Positions 1 through 12,482 of a stretch of DNA of 64,000 bases are shown here, in pieces. The stretch comes from Cyclobacteriaceae bacterium (lineage in GTDB: Bacteria; Bacteroidota; Bacteroidia; Cytophagales; Cyclobacteriaceae), in assembly GCA_028284125.1 (NCBI GenBank), contig JANQSI010000004.1, positions 1 to 64,000 of the forward strand, read 5' to 3'. Every line of letters begins with the position of its first letter. The first letter of the stretch is position 1. The notes beneath the pieces were generated by a model, which had not been told where the DNA came from, searched no databases, and was given only the letters and a program-made list of their open reading frames with translations. The translations under genes were made by a program, and so were the position numbers.

Positions 1-43
1 TGTTGAATTGTATTCTAAGTAAAACTCTAAAAATTTAAGATAT

Positions 44-1033
44 ATGTCTATCCTAGCATTTCAAATGCCTGAAAAAGTTGTAATGGAAAAAGCGGATGAC
101 TTCCATGGACTTTTCACATTTAAGCCGCTTGAAAAAGGATACGGAGTAACCGTCGGTAATGCACTTAGAAGAATTTTACTTTCTTCCCTAGAAGGATATG
201 CGATTACTGGTATTAAAATTCCAGGTGTGTTGCATGAGTTCTCCACCATTGAAGGAGTAGTTGAAGATGTAAGCGAAATCATTTTGAATCTTAAGATGGT
301 TCGATTTAAGAAAATCGAAGATGTTGCAGATTCAAACATCACTGTATCTGTAGGTAAGAAAAAAGTTTTAACTGCCGGTGATTTGGCAAAAGCTACTACC
401 TCCTTTGAAATCTTGAATCCGGAGCACGTGATCTGCAACCTGGATGAGTCAGCTCAGTTCGAAATGGAACTAACTGTTGAAAAAGGAAGAGGATACGTGG
501 CAGGAGATGAGAACACACAGGCGGGAGAGAATTTTGGATTTATTGCTATAGATTCAATTTACACTCCGATTAAGAATGTGAAGTATAGTGTAGAAAACAC
601 AAGGGTTGAACAAAAGACTGACTATGAGCAGTTGACGCTTGATATTGAGACTGATGGCTCAATTCACCCAGAGAACGCACTTAAAGGAGCAGCTAACATT
701 TTGATCCAGCATTTCATGCTATTCTCTGACCAAAACATGATTCTTGATACGCAAGAAGCTGGTGAGCCGGAGCAAGTAGATGAAGAATTACTTCACATGA
801 GAAAAATGTTGAAGACTAACTTGAACGATCTTGATCTTTCAGTTAGAGCTTACAACTGCTTGAAAGCTGCTGATGTAAGAACACTTGGTGATCTTGTTTC
901 ACTAGAGATTTCTGACATGATGAAATTCAGAAATTTCGGTAAGAAATCGTTGGCTGAATTAGAGCAGTTGGTTTCTGATAAAGGACTTACTTTCGGCATG
1001 GACCTGAGTAAGTATAAACTGGAGGAAGAATAA
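44..1033 (+). CDS. rpoA: DNA-directed RNA polymerase subunit alpha
   Basis: 329 aa; typical alpha-NTD ([28 protein letters not shown]) and alpha-CTD ([27 protein letters not shown]); followed by rplQ. Confidence 0.98.
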   Translation: MSILAFQMPEKVVMEKADDFHGLFTFKPLEKGYGVTVGNALRRILLSSLEGYAITGIKIPGVLHEFSTIEGVVEDVSEIILNLKMVRFKKIEDVADSNITVSVGKKKVLTAGDLAKATTSFEILNPEHVICNLDESAQFEMELTVEKGRGYVAGDENTQAGENFGFIAIDSIYTPIKNVKYSVENTRVEQKTDYEQLTLDIETDGSIHPENALKGAANILIQHFMLFSDQNMILDTQEAGEPEQVDEELLHMRKMLKTNLNDLDLSVRAYNCLKAADVRTLGDLVSLEISDMMKFRNFGKKSLAELEQLVSDKGLTFGMDLSKYKLEEE

Positions 1034-1776
1034 TGAGACACGGTAAGAAATTCAATCACTTAGGCAGGAAAACTGCTCATAGAAGCGCGATGCTTTCTAA
1101 TATGGCCTCATCGTTGATCATGCATAAGCGGATCAATACCACTGTTGCTAAAGCAAAGGCGCTTAGGAAGTACATTGATCCGATTTTGACTAAGTCAAAA
1201 ACAGATAATACACATTCAAGAAGAGTGGTGTTTTCCTACCTTCAGGATAAAGAATCGGTAACTGAACTCTTTAATACGGTTGCAGAGAAGATCTCTAATA
1301 GACCAGGAGGCTACACTCGAATTCTTAGAACAGGAGCTCGATTAGGAGACAATGCCGAGATGTGTGTGATGGAGTTGGTTGACTTCAACGAGTTGATGTT
1401 GAAAGAAGAAGGCGCAGGAAAAGCTAAGACTAGAAGATCTCGAAGAGGTAGCAAGTCAAAAGCAAAAGAAGAAGTTACTGCTAGCGCTGACGAAACTGCT
1501 GTAGCAGCTGAGGAAGTGGCTACTGAAGACGCAGTGGTAGAAGAGACAGTTGAAGAAGTAGCAGAAACTCAGGAAGAGGTAGTTGAGGAAACAGCAACTG
1601 AAGAAGCTCCTGCAGAAGAAGTTGAAGCTGAGGCACCAGAAGTTGTTGAAGAAGTAGCGGAAACTGAAGAGGCTGAACCAGAAGTACAAGAAGAACCTGC
1701 TACAGAGGCTTCTGCTGAAGAAGAGCAATCGGCAGATGAGAAAGAAGAAGGTTCAGAAGAAGACAAAAAAGACTAG
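1033..1776 (+). CDS. rplQ: 50S ribosomal protein L17 with long acidic Ala/Glu-rich C-terminal extension
   Basis: [29 protein letters not shown] is the L17 N-terminus; about 105 residues of E/A/V-rich tail follow the L17 core; overlaps rpoA by 1 nt. Confidence 0.97.
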   Translation: MRHGKKFNHLGRKTAHRSAMLSNMASSLIMHKRINTTVAKAKALRKYIDPILTKSKTDNTHSRRVVFSYLQDKESVTELFNTVAEKISNRPGGYTRILRTGARLGDNAEMCVMELVDFNELMLKEEGAGKAKTRRSRRGSKSKAKEEVTASADETAVAAEEVATEDAVVEETVEEVAETQEEVVEETATEEAPAEEVEAEAPEVVEEVAETEEAEPEVQEEPATEASAEEEQSADEKEEGSEEDKKD

Positions 1777-1803
1777 AATACTTTTTCTTAGTCGAAAAAG
1801 ACG

Positions 1804-1838
1804 AAAGGGATTGAGCATTGCTCGATCCCTTTTTTTAT
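1804..1838 (+). terminator. Rho-independent terminator after rplQ
   Basis: AAAGGGATTGAGC-ATT-GCTCGATCCCTTT stem with one G:T pair, followed by a T-run. Confidence 0.88.
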
Positions 1839-1859
1839 TTTTAGGAAGTAACCTTTCCT

Positions 1860-2225
1860 TTGAATATGAAATTACCCCTTATTCTCGTGGCTTGTCTTGT
1901 TTTGGCATGTAAGCCTCAAGAACCAAAGCAACAGGCAGAACCTGAATTACAATCCATTTCTGATTACCGACCCAACCCCGATGATGTTGTTCTTTTTGTG
2001 ACTTATGTAGAAGGGGAACAAACAGATAACGGATGGAATAACAAGGTTGAGGTAAAGCGACAGATGAGAGCTGGTTTTAGTTACAAAAATCGATTGTCTC
2101 CTGGAGAAGTTATTTCTCTCTCATCAATAGAGAAGCTCCCAAACGGAGATTTTTATTGTGCGGTTGAATATAGTGGATCACCAACTGGAGGTAGTTATTC
2201 ATTCAAAACATTACTTAAAAGATAA
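1860..2225 (+). CDS. Small hypothetical lipoprotein
   Basis: 121 aa; MNMKLPLILVACLVLACKPQ resembles a lipoprotein signal with lipobox Cys; start may be the second Met. Confidence 0.65.
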   Translation: MNMKLPLILVACLVLACKPQEPKQQAEPELQSISDYRPNPDDVVLFVTYVEGEQTDNGWNNKVEVKRQMRAGFSYKNRLSPGEVISLSSIEKLPNGDFYCAVEYSGSPTGGSYSFKTLLKR

Positions 2226-2229
2226 CCCA

Positions 2230-5200
2230 ATGAAAAAGCTGTTAATATTTTTCTTTTTTGCTTCTGCTGTTTCATTGGTAGGCCAAAAACGACCCATTAA
2301 AGACGACCCAAGAGCTCGAAGTAGTTTTGAACTTTTAAAATACAAGGACCCAGCAACAGGAAGGATACCGGCAAACATTCGCTCACGAGAATTGGATTTT
2401 GCTTCAGGTATGAGAGCTCGGACGGGTGATGCATCTACCGTTTGGGAACATCGAGGACCATTTAATGTAGGAGGTCGAACAAGGGCTTTAGCAGTAAGCT
2501 CAATGGATGAAAATATGATTCTTGCTGGTGGCGTATCTGGTGGCGTATGGAGATCTACCAATCAAGGAACAAGTTGGACCAAAGTATCCTCAACATCGGA
2601 TTTATTGAGCATCACTTGCATTGCCCAAGATACCAGAACTGGACAAACAGATACTTGGTATTATGGAACTGGAGAATGGCGGGGAAACTCAGCGAGTGGC
2701 GATGGGGCGCCATTTAGAGGTGATGGCATTTACAAATCCACCGACAATGGATTGACTTGGAGTGTGCTTGCAGCTACGGTTTCTGAAACACCTGAAACAT
2801 TTGAGTTCGGTAGTTACGATTACAATCATGAAATTGTTGTGAATCCTACCAATGGAAATGTGTTTGTCGCCAACTACTTCGGAATTCAACGATCAGGTGA
2901 CGGTGGAACTTCATTCACAGAAGTATTAACTAACACAAATGGACAGTGGACAGATATAGTGGTTTCAAGTTCGGGAGATCTTTTTGCCGCAATAGATGGG
3001 ACGGGGATTTTCAAATCAACAGATAATGGGGATAACTGGACTGAAATTTCAAATGGAGCCGGAATTCCATTTTTTGATAGTGACAGGATTGAACTTGCCT
3101 TATCACCATCCAATGAAAATATTTTATACGTACTTGGAGAAGCAAACACTCGTGATATGAGTGGATCCGTGACAGCTGAGGGTCATATGCTTTGGAAATT
3201 TGATGATAGTGATGATTCTTGGATGGATCATTCATTAAACATTCCAATGATAGGAGGTGATGTTGGAGATTTTGATAGTCAAAGAGGATACGATCTATTG
3301 GTAAAGGTGAGTCCTGATGATGAGAATTTGGTTGTAATTGGAGGAACCAATCTTCATCGATCAACTGATGGATTTGAATCTGATTCAAATACCGATTGGA
3401 TTGGTGGTTATTCTCCTTTGAATGATGTTTCAACTTACAACAACCAGCATCCCGACCAACATGCATTTTTATTTCTTTCAGGAAACAAAGCTATTAGTGG
3501 AAATGACGGAGGAATACACCTAACCAATGATATAACTGACGCAACTGCCAACGGTGATGGAGAAACTGTGGACTGGGTTTCGTTAAACAGTGGATATTTA
3601 ACAACACAAGTGTATGCCGTTTCAGTCGGGCCAGGAGATCAAATCATTTCCGGATTTCAAGACAATGGCAACTGGCTTACAAATTCTCCTACGGGAACTG
3701 ACAATTGGGGAGATGACCTTGTCAATTTTTTCGGCGGGGATGGCGCGTATAACGCCTTTAGTAAAGATGGCTTGAATAGATACATCTCAACGCAAAATGC
3801 AAGAATATTCAGGGTAGAATATGCCGATGCAGACGATTTGGTATTGGATGGCTTTGAACAAATAGATCCAACGGTAAACAGCTATTTCACATCATTATTC
3901 ATCACACCATTTTATGTGGATCTGGTTAATGATGATATTTTTTATCTAGGTGGTGATATCGATTTGTTTGTGAATACACAAGCCAGCACTGCTACGCGAT
4001 CAACTGGTTGGAAATCGATCACGCTTGGAAACACAGATGTTATCTCAGAATTCGGACTTACGAATGCAAACCTTGTTTATGTAGGTACGGCAAATGGTGA
4101 ATTGTTCAAAGTTCAGGATGTGACCGAAGCAACTCCTACTGTTACAAACATTACTGATGCGAGCTTTCCTTCTGGATATGTCTCAAGCATTGGAGTTAAT
4201 CCTTTTGACGAAAACGAGTTAATGGTTGTTTTCTCCAATTACGAAGTACCCAGCATTTTTCATTCAGAGGATGGTGGAATGACCTGGAAGGAAATTGGTG
4301 GGAATCTGGAAGAAAACACGGACGGAACTGGAAACGGGCCGTCAGTGAGAGCGGCTAGAATCATTGGAGATGGATTTGAATATTATGTGGGGACAAGTAC
4401 CGGACTTTATTCTACCAGACTTTTGGATGAAGGAAATACGGTGTGGGTTTTGGAAGGAGATAATACGATTGGAAATGTGGTTGTAAGTCATGTTGTGACC
4501 AGAGATGATGGACAGATGGTGATTGGAACTCATGGAAATGGAATATACAGCGCAGTAGTTCCTTTCGGATCAGATTTGACTGTGACCAGTTTGGACGCAC
4601 CAGAATCAACACCTTTACCAGATATGACTGATGTGGTTGTAACCTTAACCAACATAGGAGGACTTGCTACAACTTCATTTGACATTTCGCTTACGATAGA
4701 TGGTAATCTCATAGTCACTGACAATGTTGTAACAGCTGTTGGAGTTAGCGAAACGTATCAACATACATTTACTACGCCGTTTAACTTTAGTGTACTTGGA
4801 GATTATGAAATAGAAATAAGTGTTTCAAATACAGGAGATACCGATCCTACTAATGATATGCTAACCCAAACTATAACAAGTGAATCAGCACCAACAGATA
4901 TTGGGTTATCAAATGCGACAATTGCGGAAGAGGAAGATTCAGGGACATCAATTGGAACATTGACCACTCTAGGAGATGAAGATGACACAGAACACACCTA
5001 TTCCCTAGTTGATGGTGACGGAGATGATGACAATGCAAGTTTTTCTATCAGTGACAATGAACTGGTATCGGCTGAAGTATTTGACTTTGAAACCAAAGTG
5101 ACTTATTTAATCCGATTAGAAACTGCAGATGATGATGGAAACACTTTTGCAAAAGCATTTTCGATTGAGGTCACGGATGTTTTGGCAATTGATGAGGATA

Positions 5201-5466
5201 ATGCAGGAATTACCATGTACCCTAATCCGTTCAGCGATCGATTGAATCTTGAAATGGTGAATGAGTACATTGGCGCCATAGATATAAGAATATTTAGTCT
5301 TGATGGGAAACAACTTATTTTCCAAAAATCCTACAACAAGCAACAACAGAGAACTTCTTCATTGCTTGACCTGAGGACCATTCCCGACGGTAGTTACATT
5401 GTAAAATTCACTCTGGGAGATCAGAAGATTTCCAGCAAGCTCATCAAAGAGCACAGCAAAAAATAA
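2230..5466 (+). CDS. T9SS-sorted sortilin/BNR-type beta-propeller surface protein with cadherin-like region
   Basis: ATG at 2230 begins MKKLLIFFFFASAVSLVGQ (signal peptide); repeated STDNG.TW / GDGGTSF BNR motifs; C-terminal ITMYPNPFSDRLNLEM...GSYIVKFTLGDQKISSKLIK is a type A T9SS sorting domain. The ORF track start at 2158 is upstream of the likely start. Confidence 0.9.
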   Translation: MKKLLIFFFFASAVSLVGQKRPIKDDPRARSSFELLKYKDPATGRIPANIRSRELDFASGMRARTGDASTVWEHRGPFNVGGRTRALAVSSMDENMILAGGVSGGVWRSTNQGTSWTKVSSTSDLLSITCIAQDTRTGQTDTWYYGTGEWRGNSASGDGAPFRGDGIYKSTDNGLTWSVLAATVSETPETFEFGSYDYNHEIVVNPTNGNVFVANYFGIQRSGDGGTSFTEVLTNTNGQWTDIVVSSSGDLFAAIDGTGIFKSTDNGDNWTEISNGAGIPFFDSDRIELALSPSNENILYVLGEANTRDMSGSVTAEGHMLWKFDDSDDSWMDHSLNIPMIGGDVGDFDSQRGYDLLVKVSPDDENLVVIGGTNLHRSTDGFESDSNTDWIGGYSPLNDVSTYNNQHPDQHAFLFLSGNKAISGNDGGIHLTNDITDATANGDGETVDWVSLNSGYLTTQVYAVSVGPGDQIISGFQDNGNWLTNSPTGTDNWGDDLVNFFGGDGAYNAFSKDGLNRYISTQNARIFRVEYADADDLVLDGFEQIDPTVNSYFTSLFITPFYVDLVNDDIFYLGGDIDLFVNTQASTATRSTGWKSITLGNTDVISEFGLTNANLVYVGTANGELFKVQDVTEATPTVTNITDASFPSGYVSSIGVNPFDENELMVVFSNYEVPSIFHSEDGGMTWKEIGGNLEENTDGTGNGPSVRAARIIGDGFEYYVGTSTGLYSTRLLDEGNTVWVLEGDNTIGNVVVSHVVTRDDGQMVIGTHGNGIYSAVVPFGSDLTVTSLDAPESTPLPDMTDVVVTLTNIGGLATTSFDISLTIDGNLIVTDNVVTAVGVSETYQHTFTTPFNFSVLGDYEIEISVSNTGDTDPTNDMLTQTITSESAPTDIGLSNATIAEEEDSGTSIGTLTTLGDEDDTEHTYSLVDGDGDDDNASFSISDNELVSAEVFDFETKVTYLIRLETADDDGNTFAKAFSIEVTDVLAIDEDNAGITMYPNPFSDRLNLEMVNEYIGAIDIRIFSLDGKQLIFQKSYNKQQQRTSSLLDLRTIPDGSYIVKFTLGDQKISSKLIKEHSKK

Positions 5467-5533
5467 TTTTAGCAGGTCGCTTTTGAGTCGCTTTTTTTAT
5501 TGACAATTCGCGAGTTAAATTTGCGTGCAATCT

Positions 5534-7914
<2,381 letters not shown>

Positions 7915-7922
7915 AAATCAGT

Positions 7923-8216
7923 TTACATTCGACTTTTGTTGGGATGCTGTCTGGTATCCCAAATACGTAAAATCTGAATTTCTTCGGAACGAATTCTGTA
8001 GAAGATTTTGTAATCCTTCACAATCTTGGAGTAGACATTTCTATAATTGATTGTCCTGCCGATGTTTGGAAATTTGGAGATTACTTCAGCAGATCTTTCG
8101 AATAATTCTTCAAGTTTTTGAGAATAAACACTTGATTTGTTTCTATCTAACCAGTACTTGTAAATATTAGATCGGTCGATAATGGACTGGTACGTCCATT
8201 TTATTTCTTTAGCCAT
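7923..8216 (-). CDS. RelE/ParE-family toxin of a type II toxin-antitoxin pair
   Basis: 97 aa; IKWTYQSIIDRSNIYKYWLDRN...PNIGRTINYRNVYSKIVKDYKIFYRIRSEEIQILRIWDTRQHPNKSRM; overlaps the preceding small acidic ORF. Confidence 0.82.
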   Translation of the reverse strand: MAKEIKWTYQSIIDRSNIYKYWLDRNKSSVYSQKLEELFERSAEVISKFPNIGRTINYRNVYSKIVKDYKIFYRIRSEEIQILRIWDTRQHPNKSRM

Positions 8217-8431
8217 TGTTGAACTTCCTCTGATGACTCGGAGTTTGAGTACAATTTTCCAGAATCAGCATCATCAATCCCTTTATCAATTGCGTTTTGC
8301 TCCTCTTCTGTCAACTCGTCAAAATGTTCGATCTCTGATTCAAGTTCAACCGCCTTGAGAAGTTCCTCTAAGAGTTGCTGATCCTGGATATTGTTGACCT
8401 TTTTTATAATTCTTTCTTTGACATCAACCAT
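8201..8431 (-). CDS. Putative antitoxin partner of the RelE/ParE-like toxin
   Basis: 76 aa acidic protein immediately upstream, overlapping the toxin by 16 nt, in the usual antitoxin-first order. Confidence 0.7.
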   Translation of the reverse strand: MVDVKERIIKKVNNIQDQQLLEELLKAVELESEIEHFDELTEEEQNAIDKGIDDADSGKLYSNSESSEEVQQWLKK

Positions 8432-8535
8432 ACTTAAAGTTAACTAATTATTGGTCGTTCTATTTCGGGTCTTAGAGATCTCGATAATCAAAAAGTATAC
8501 AAACCCCTATGATCATCCAATAAGACAGACTTGGG

Positions 8536-9930
8536 CTATTTAATCGTCACGAGAAAAAACTTAGGATAGAAATTCACTACTTTTTCAATATCTCCTTTAA
8601 AGTTTTTCCGAAGTACCGTTTTGATCTCGATTTTCAGTTGATCACCTGAAGCAGCCCTTTTCGTGAGGCTTGAAACATTGCTGTTGGCTTTTCCTTTCAT
8701 TCTGCCTCTCAGTTGTCCTTTGCTGATCAATGTAATTTCACAATCCTGAACTCGATAGTTGGCATCATTCGGAAGCAACCGCTGGAACTCCGCATCAGGA
8801 TGAACACTTAGAGAAACAGAAGAAGTTGATTTTGGTATTCCAGTTGCGAGATCCATGGGTTTCCCATTTGCAAATGGCATCACTCGAGGCGCTGGGATTC
8901 TCCGAACAGGAAATGATTTTTTGCCGATATAGGCACCGGCGTTGTGAACATCAATTTCAACCTGTCTGGAAGTAGGCAAAACGGTGATCTTTCCAGGCTG
9001 ATTCCCATATTTAAAGGAAGCTCCATCGATCATAAACTTCGGTCGATAATCCGAACCTAAGATCGGAACCTGAATATTCAATTGATTGCCACAATTCAGG
9101 AAAAGTGAGTTGACAGCTTGAGAAGAAACCTCAATAAATGGCTGAATGATTTTATATGAATCTGAAGTAGTAATCTCTTGCTCTTTCCCGTAAAGCTCAA
9201 TGACCGCCTTGTAATTGAGATTTCTGGACTTTAAAGAAAGACTACCGGTATTTTCCTCAAAAACTCCGACTCCACTTTTGAGTTCAATTTCAGATTCATT
9301 CACGGAAACGTTTTTTACATACGATTTATCCAATCGTGCAGCCAGCACCACTTCAGAACGGAACATTCCCCCCTTGCCAATTTCACGACTTGTCGGAATA
9401 GCTGTCAGGAAAATGCTATCAGTCATCAGCCCGCAGCTTTCAAGTCGGGCGACTGCTGAATCGAGAGAGTTTTTTAGTTGATAGTTGTCAGTGGTTAGTT
9501 GAGTGATATTGTTTGTGTTTTTGATGATTACTTTTTGCATTCCGGCTGGCGGCAGCCATGGTCGTGAGTCGAGGAATGGAATAAGTTCCGCTTGAACGGT
9601 AGCCGTATTTTCTGAAGGAGATTGGATTGAGGAATACACCGACTGAATTCCATTTGTAGACAGGTAAATCAAAAAGGCATAGGAAATTAAGTTTCCGAAT
9701 GATTTAAGACTGCTTGATAGTTGATAATTGGAAAGTAGGAGGATGAATAACAGAGAAAGGATCATAACCACTATAGCACAAAATGCCATCATGCTTGAAT
9801 GAGTTCTAAGTGGCTCAATTAGCCAACTCAAAATAGAGTACAAGATGCAAGTAAAAAACCAAGTGGTTAGGCTAGCAAGCAATAAATTTCGGATAGACCT
9901 AATGTCAAAAGCGTCACGCGGTAGTTTCAT
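8536..9930 (-). CDS. Hypothetical membrane protein with periplasmic-type C-terminal region
   Basis: 464 aa; several hydrophobic N-terminal segments then a long soluble region; no family recognised. Confidence 0.6.
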   Translation of the reverse strand: MKLPRDAFDIRSIRNLLLASLTTWFFTCILYSILSWLIEPLRTHSSMMAFCAIVVMILSLLFILLLSNYQLSSSLKSFGNLISYAFLIYLSTNGIQSVYSSIQSPSENTATVQAELIPFLDSRPWLPPAGMQKVIIKNTNNITQLTTDNYQLKNSLDSAVARLESCGLMTDSIFLTAIPTSREIGKGGMFRSEVVLAARLDKSYVKNVSVNESEIELKSGVGVFEENTGSLSLKSRNLNYKAVIELYGKEQEITTSDSYKIIQPFIEVSSQAVNSLFLNCGNQLNIQVPILGSDYRPKFMIDGASFKYGNQPGKITVLPTSRQVEIDVHNAGAYIGKKSFPVRRIPAPRVMPFANGKPMDLATGIPKSTSSVSLSVHPDAEFQRLLPNDANYRVQDCEITLISKGQLRGRMKGKANSNVSSLTKRAASGDQLKIEIKTVLRKNFKGDIEKVVNFYPKFFLVTIK

Positions 9931-10093
9931 GGCAATGGTCGGTTAGTGCTTAATAAATTTAATCATTGCCGAAGATTAATTTGCTTTTACTTGTGCTCCA
10001 TATCCCTTTGGTTGTCTACATATTGTATGTTTCAATATCAACAAATGCTGTTTGCTTTCTGTTACATTTAACTCCCTGAATCTAGGGAAGAAC

Positions 10094-11194
10094 ATGAATA
10101 AGAAGGTGTATTTTGAAAATTTGGATGGTCTAAGGGCCATTGCTGCACTTTCGGTTGTCTTTCATCACATCTTCACCTATGCGAAAACTCCGAATACAGA
10201 ATTTCACCATACGCTTGAACTTATTCTAGGATTCAATGGCTATGGGGGATACTATGGGGTGTTGTTCTTTTTCATTTTAAGTGGGTTTCTGATTTCTTAC
10301 TTGCTCTTTCAAGAGCAGGAGTTTCATGGAAGTATTTCGTTGAAGTTGTTTTATGCAAGGCGAATCCTTCGAATTTGGCCGCTGTATTATGTCTCAATAA
10401 TTGTAGGATTTTATATCTATCCGTTGTTGGATTCAAGTCATGTGGAAAAGGCTGAATTTGTTTACTATGCCTTTTTTGTCTCTAATTTCGGGAATATTGC
10501 ATATGGAGGATCGAACCTTGGAATTCTGGTTCCCCAATGGACAGTAGCTGTAGAAGAGCAATTTTATCTTCTATGGCCATTGTTATTTATTATACGAAAC
10601 CCACAAATCCAATTGTGGTCTTTTGTTCTCATCTCTGGATTTTCCGAACTGTTCTATCTGGCTCAAACAAACACAGAAGTCTCTTCCTTCCACTTCCTTT
10701 CCAATATTCGATTTTTGTCATTCGGAGGCATTATTGCCTACGTGGCATACTTTAAAATTGATTGGGTTAATCAGTTACTTTCAAGGCTAGGTAAACAAAT
10801 TATACTGCTAGTATACGTAATTGGAATAGGTACTTTGTTCATGAGAGAAACATTAGTTGCTCTTCATCCTGGTCTAAAATATATGGTTGAGATTGCACCA
10901 TTTCTGTTTTTCGCATTCGTAATTATGGAACAGAATTATTCCAACAACTCTATGTTCAAATTAGGAAAGTTTAGATATCTGGATTGGCTCGGAAAGAGGA
11001 GTTACGGTATATATCTCCTACACATGATGGCCATCTACTTCACCGTTAAAGGTCTTGAATGGTTTGGTAGTGGTGATTTTGTGTTGACCATGTTCTTGAG
11101 CCTATTAATAACTGTAGCAGCCAGCCACCTTAGTTACCACTATTTTGAGTCTTTCTTTCTTCGATTGAAAAGGAGGTTCCATCCGAATTCCTAA
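10094..11194 (+). CDS. Acyltransferase 3 family membrane protein (OafA/YrhL-like)
   Basis: YFENLDGLRAIAALSVVFHHIF, FFILSGFLISYLL, ARRILRIWPLYY, WTVAVEEQFYLLWPL motifs; ATG at 10094 preferred. Confidence 0.93.
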   Translation: MNKKVYFENLDGLRAIAALSVVFHHIFTYAKTPNTEFHHTLELILGFNGYGGYYGVLFFFILSGFLISYLLFQEQEFHGSISLKLFYARRILRIWPLYYVSIIVGFYIYPLLDSSHVEKAEFVYYAFFVSNFGNIAYGGSNLGILVPQWTVAVEEQFYLLWPLLFIIRNPQIQLWSFVLISGFSELFYLAQTNTEVSSFHFLSNIRFLSFGGIIAYVAYFKIDWVNQLLSRLGKQIILLVYVIGIGTLFMRETLVALHPGLKYMVEIAPFLFFAFVIMEQNYSNNSMFKLGKFRYLDWLGKRSYGIYLLHMMAIYFTVKGLEWFGSGDFVLTMFLSLLITVAASHLSYHYFESFFLRLKRRFHPNS

Positions 11195-11649
11195 TTCCCA
11201 CCAAAAACCATATCCGTGCTGGTATAGCTGCCACCAAAATTTTCTGAAAGCTTAACTACTTGTTCCAGCGCATCTTTGAATTGATCAGTAGTCAATTCTT
11301 CAAGTGGATGGGTGAATACGGACCAAACAATTGAGTTGAAAAGGGCATACTTAGAATCTAATGCTCGATCGAAATTTGCCTCGAGCATGACTTTGAAATG
11401 TTCGTCTTTTAGTTCTTTTTGTTCAACGATCGGACTCATAATTCGCATCCGGTTGGCTCCAACATCAGTGATTATCATAACAGGCCTTTCTCGCATCATG
11501 AATTGCCAGTTTCCCATTTGACCCTGAACGTCTTCTATATCTTCATGCAGAATTTTCCACATTTTCACATTGGTCATTTTGTCATCAACATCCTGTGCCA
11601 ATAATGCGTTGAAGAATACGAAAAATAGGAACGCGAAGGAATATTTCAT
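11191..11649 (-). CDS. Hypothetical exported protein
   Basis: 152 aa with N-terminal signal peptide MKYSFAFLFFVFFNALLAQ; convergent with acyltransferase, 4-nt overlap. Confidence 0.6.
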   Translation of the reverse strand: MKYSFAFLFFVFFNALLAQDVDDKMTNVKMWKILHEDIEDVQGQMGNWQFMMRERPVMIITDVGANRMRIMSPIVEQKELKDEHFKVMLEANFDRALDSKYALFNSIVWSVFTHPLEELTTDQFKDALEQVVKLSENFGGSYTSTDMVFGGN

Positions 11650-11724
11650 AATTGACGTAGTAAGTCAAGGAAATTAGCGTAAACTTCTATTAGTACAAAT
11701 GGATTATTAGCTTTATAACGACAT

Positions 11725-12390
11725 ATGAGAACATTAAAGTACTTACCCCAGATTTTAATACTCATTCTTCTCATAAGCTGTCAAAGCACTAACGACAATT
11801 CGAATGAGGAAGGGCAGTGGTGGACAAAAGAAGAACGACAATTGATACTATCTGAGTTGGACAGAACTACAGAAGAATTGAAGACCGAGATAGAAAACCT
11901 ATCAGATGAGCAGTGGAATTTTCGAGGAGGAGATGGCTGGAACATTGGTGAAATTGTGGAGCATTTGGAAATGCAAAATCAGCTTCATTATAGAGAAATT
12001 TCGGTGATAGCTAACAGTCCGCAACACTTGGAATACAGAAAAATTACGGAAGGTGGAGATGATTACTTCATTAAGTATGCGACCGATACTATTAAGGGTC
12101 AGGCAGGTTGGTTTTTAACACCTAAAGGGAAGTTCAATTCTAAAAAGGCTGCAGAATCTGCTTTTTACCTGGCAAGAGGCAAGTTGCGTGAGTATGTGGA
12201 AACGACTCCTGCAGATTTAAGAAAACAATTCACGTTCAGGTCCCCGATGTATGAAAAGGATCTTTCGGAATTAACAATTAGTGATGTCCGTGATCTTCAT
12301 CAGTTATTGCTAACAGGAATCGCACACACAGACCGCCATATTGAACAGATCAGAAACATAAAAGCGCATGATGACTTCCCTAATGACTAG
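11725..12390 (+). CDS. DinB-like domain lipoprotein
   Basis: Lipobox-like ILILLISCQS; ERQLILSELDRTTEEL...WNIGEIVEHLEMQNQLHY...LLLTGIAHTDRHIEQIRNI resembles DinB_2. Confidence 0.75.
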   Translation: MRTLKYLPQILILILLISCQSTNDNSNEEGQWWTKEERQLILSELDRTTEELKTEIENLSDEQWNFRGGDGWNIGEIVEHLEMQNQLHYREISVIANSPQHLEYRKITEGGDDYFIKYATDTIKGQAGWFLTPKGKFNSKKAAESAFYLARGKLREYVETTPADLRKQFTFRSPMYEKDLSELTISDVRDLHQLLLTGIAHTDRHIEQIRNIKAHDDFPND

Positions 12391-12482
12391 ACCTAAGAGC
12401 GAGTCCTTGATCTAAAAAAAATGGAGTTTAAATGTAAGTTTTGGGATTGATTGAACACTAATTCAATGAAGCCTGAATTCTT

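Noticed and set aside
61-438. Minus-strand ORF opposite rpoA
   Set aside because: Fully antisense to a confidently identified housekeeping gene; no recognisable protein features.
1456-1766. Minus-strand ORFs (1456-1728, 1569-1766) rich in Phe/Ser
   Set aside because: Artefact of the GAA/GCA-rich rplQ tail read in antisense; low-complexity composition.
3011-3466. 151-aa minus-strand ORF inside the T9SS protein
   Set aside because: His/Gln/Ser-rich antisense translation of a repetitive propeller gene; no start signals or family match recognised.
9931-9970. GGCAATG/CATTGCC inverted repeat upstream of the 8536-9930 gene
   Set aside because: 7-bp arms with a 26-nt loop; too weak to call an operator.
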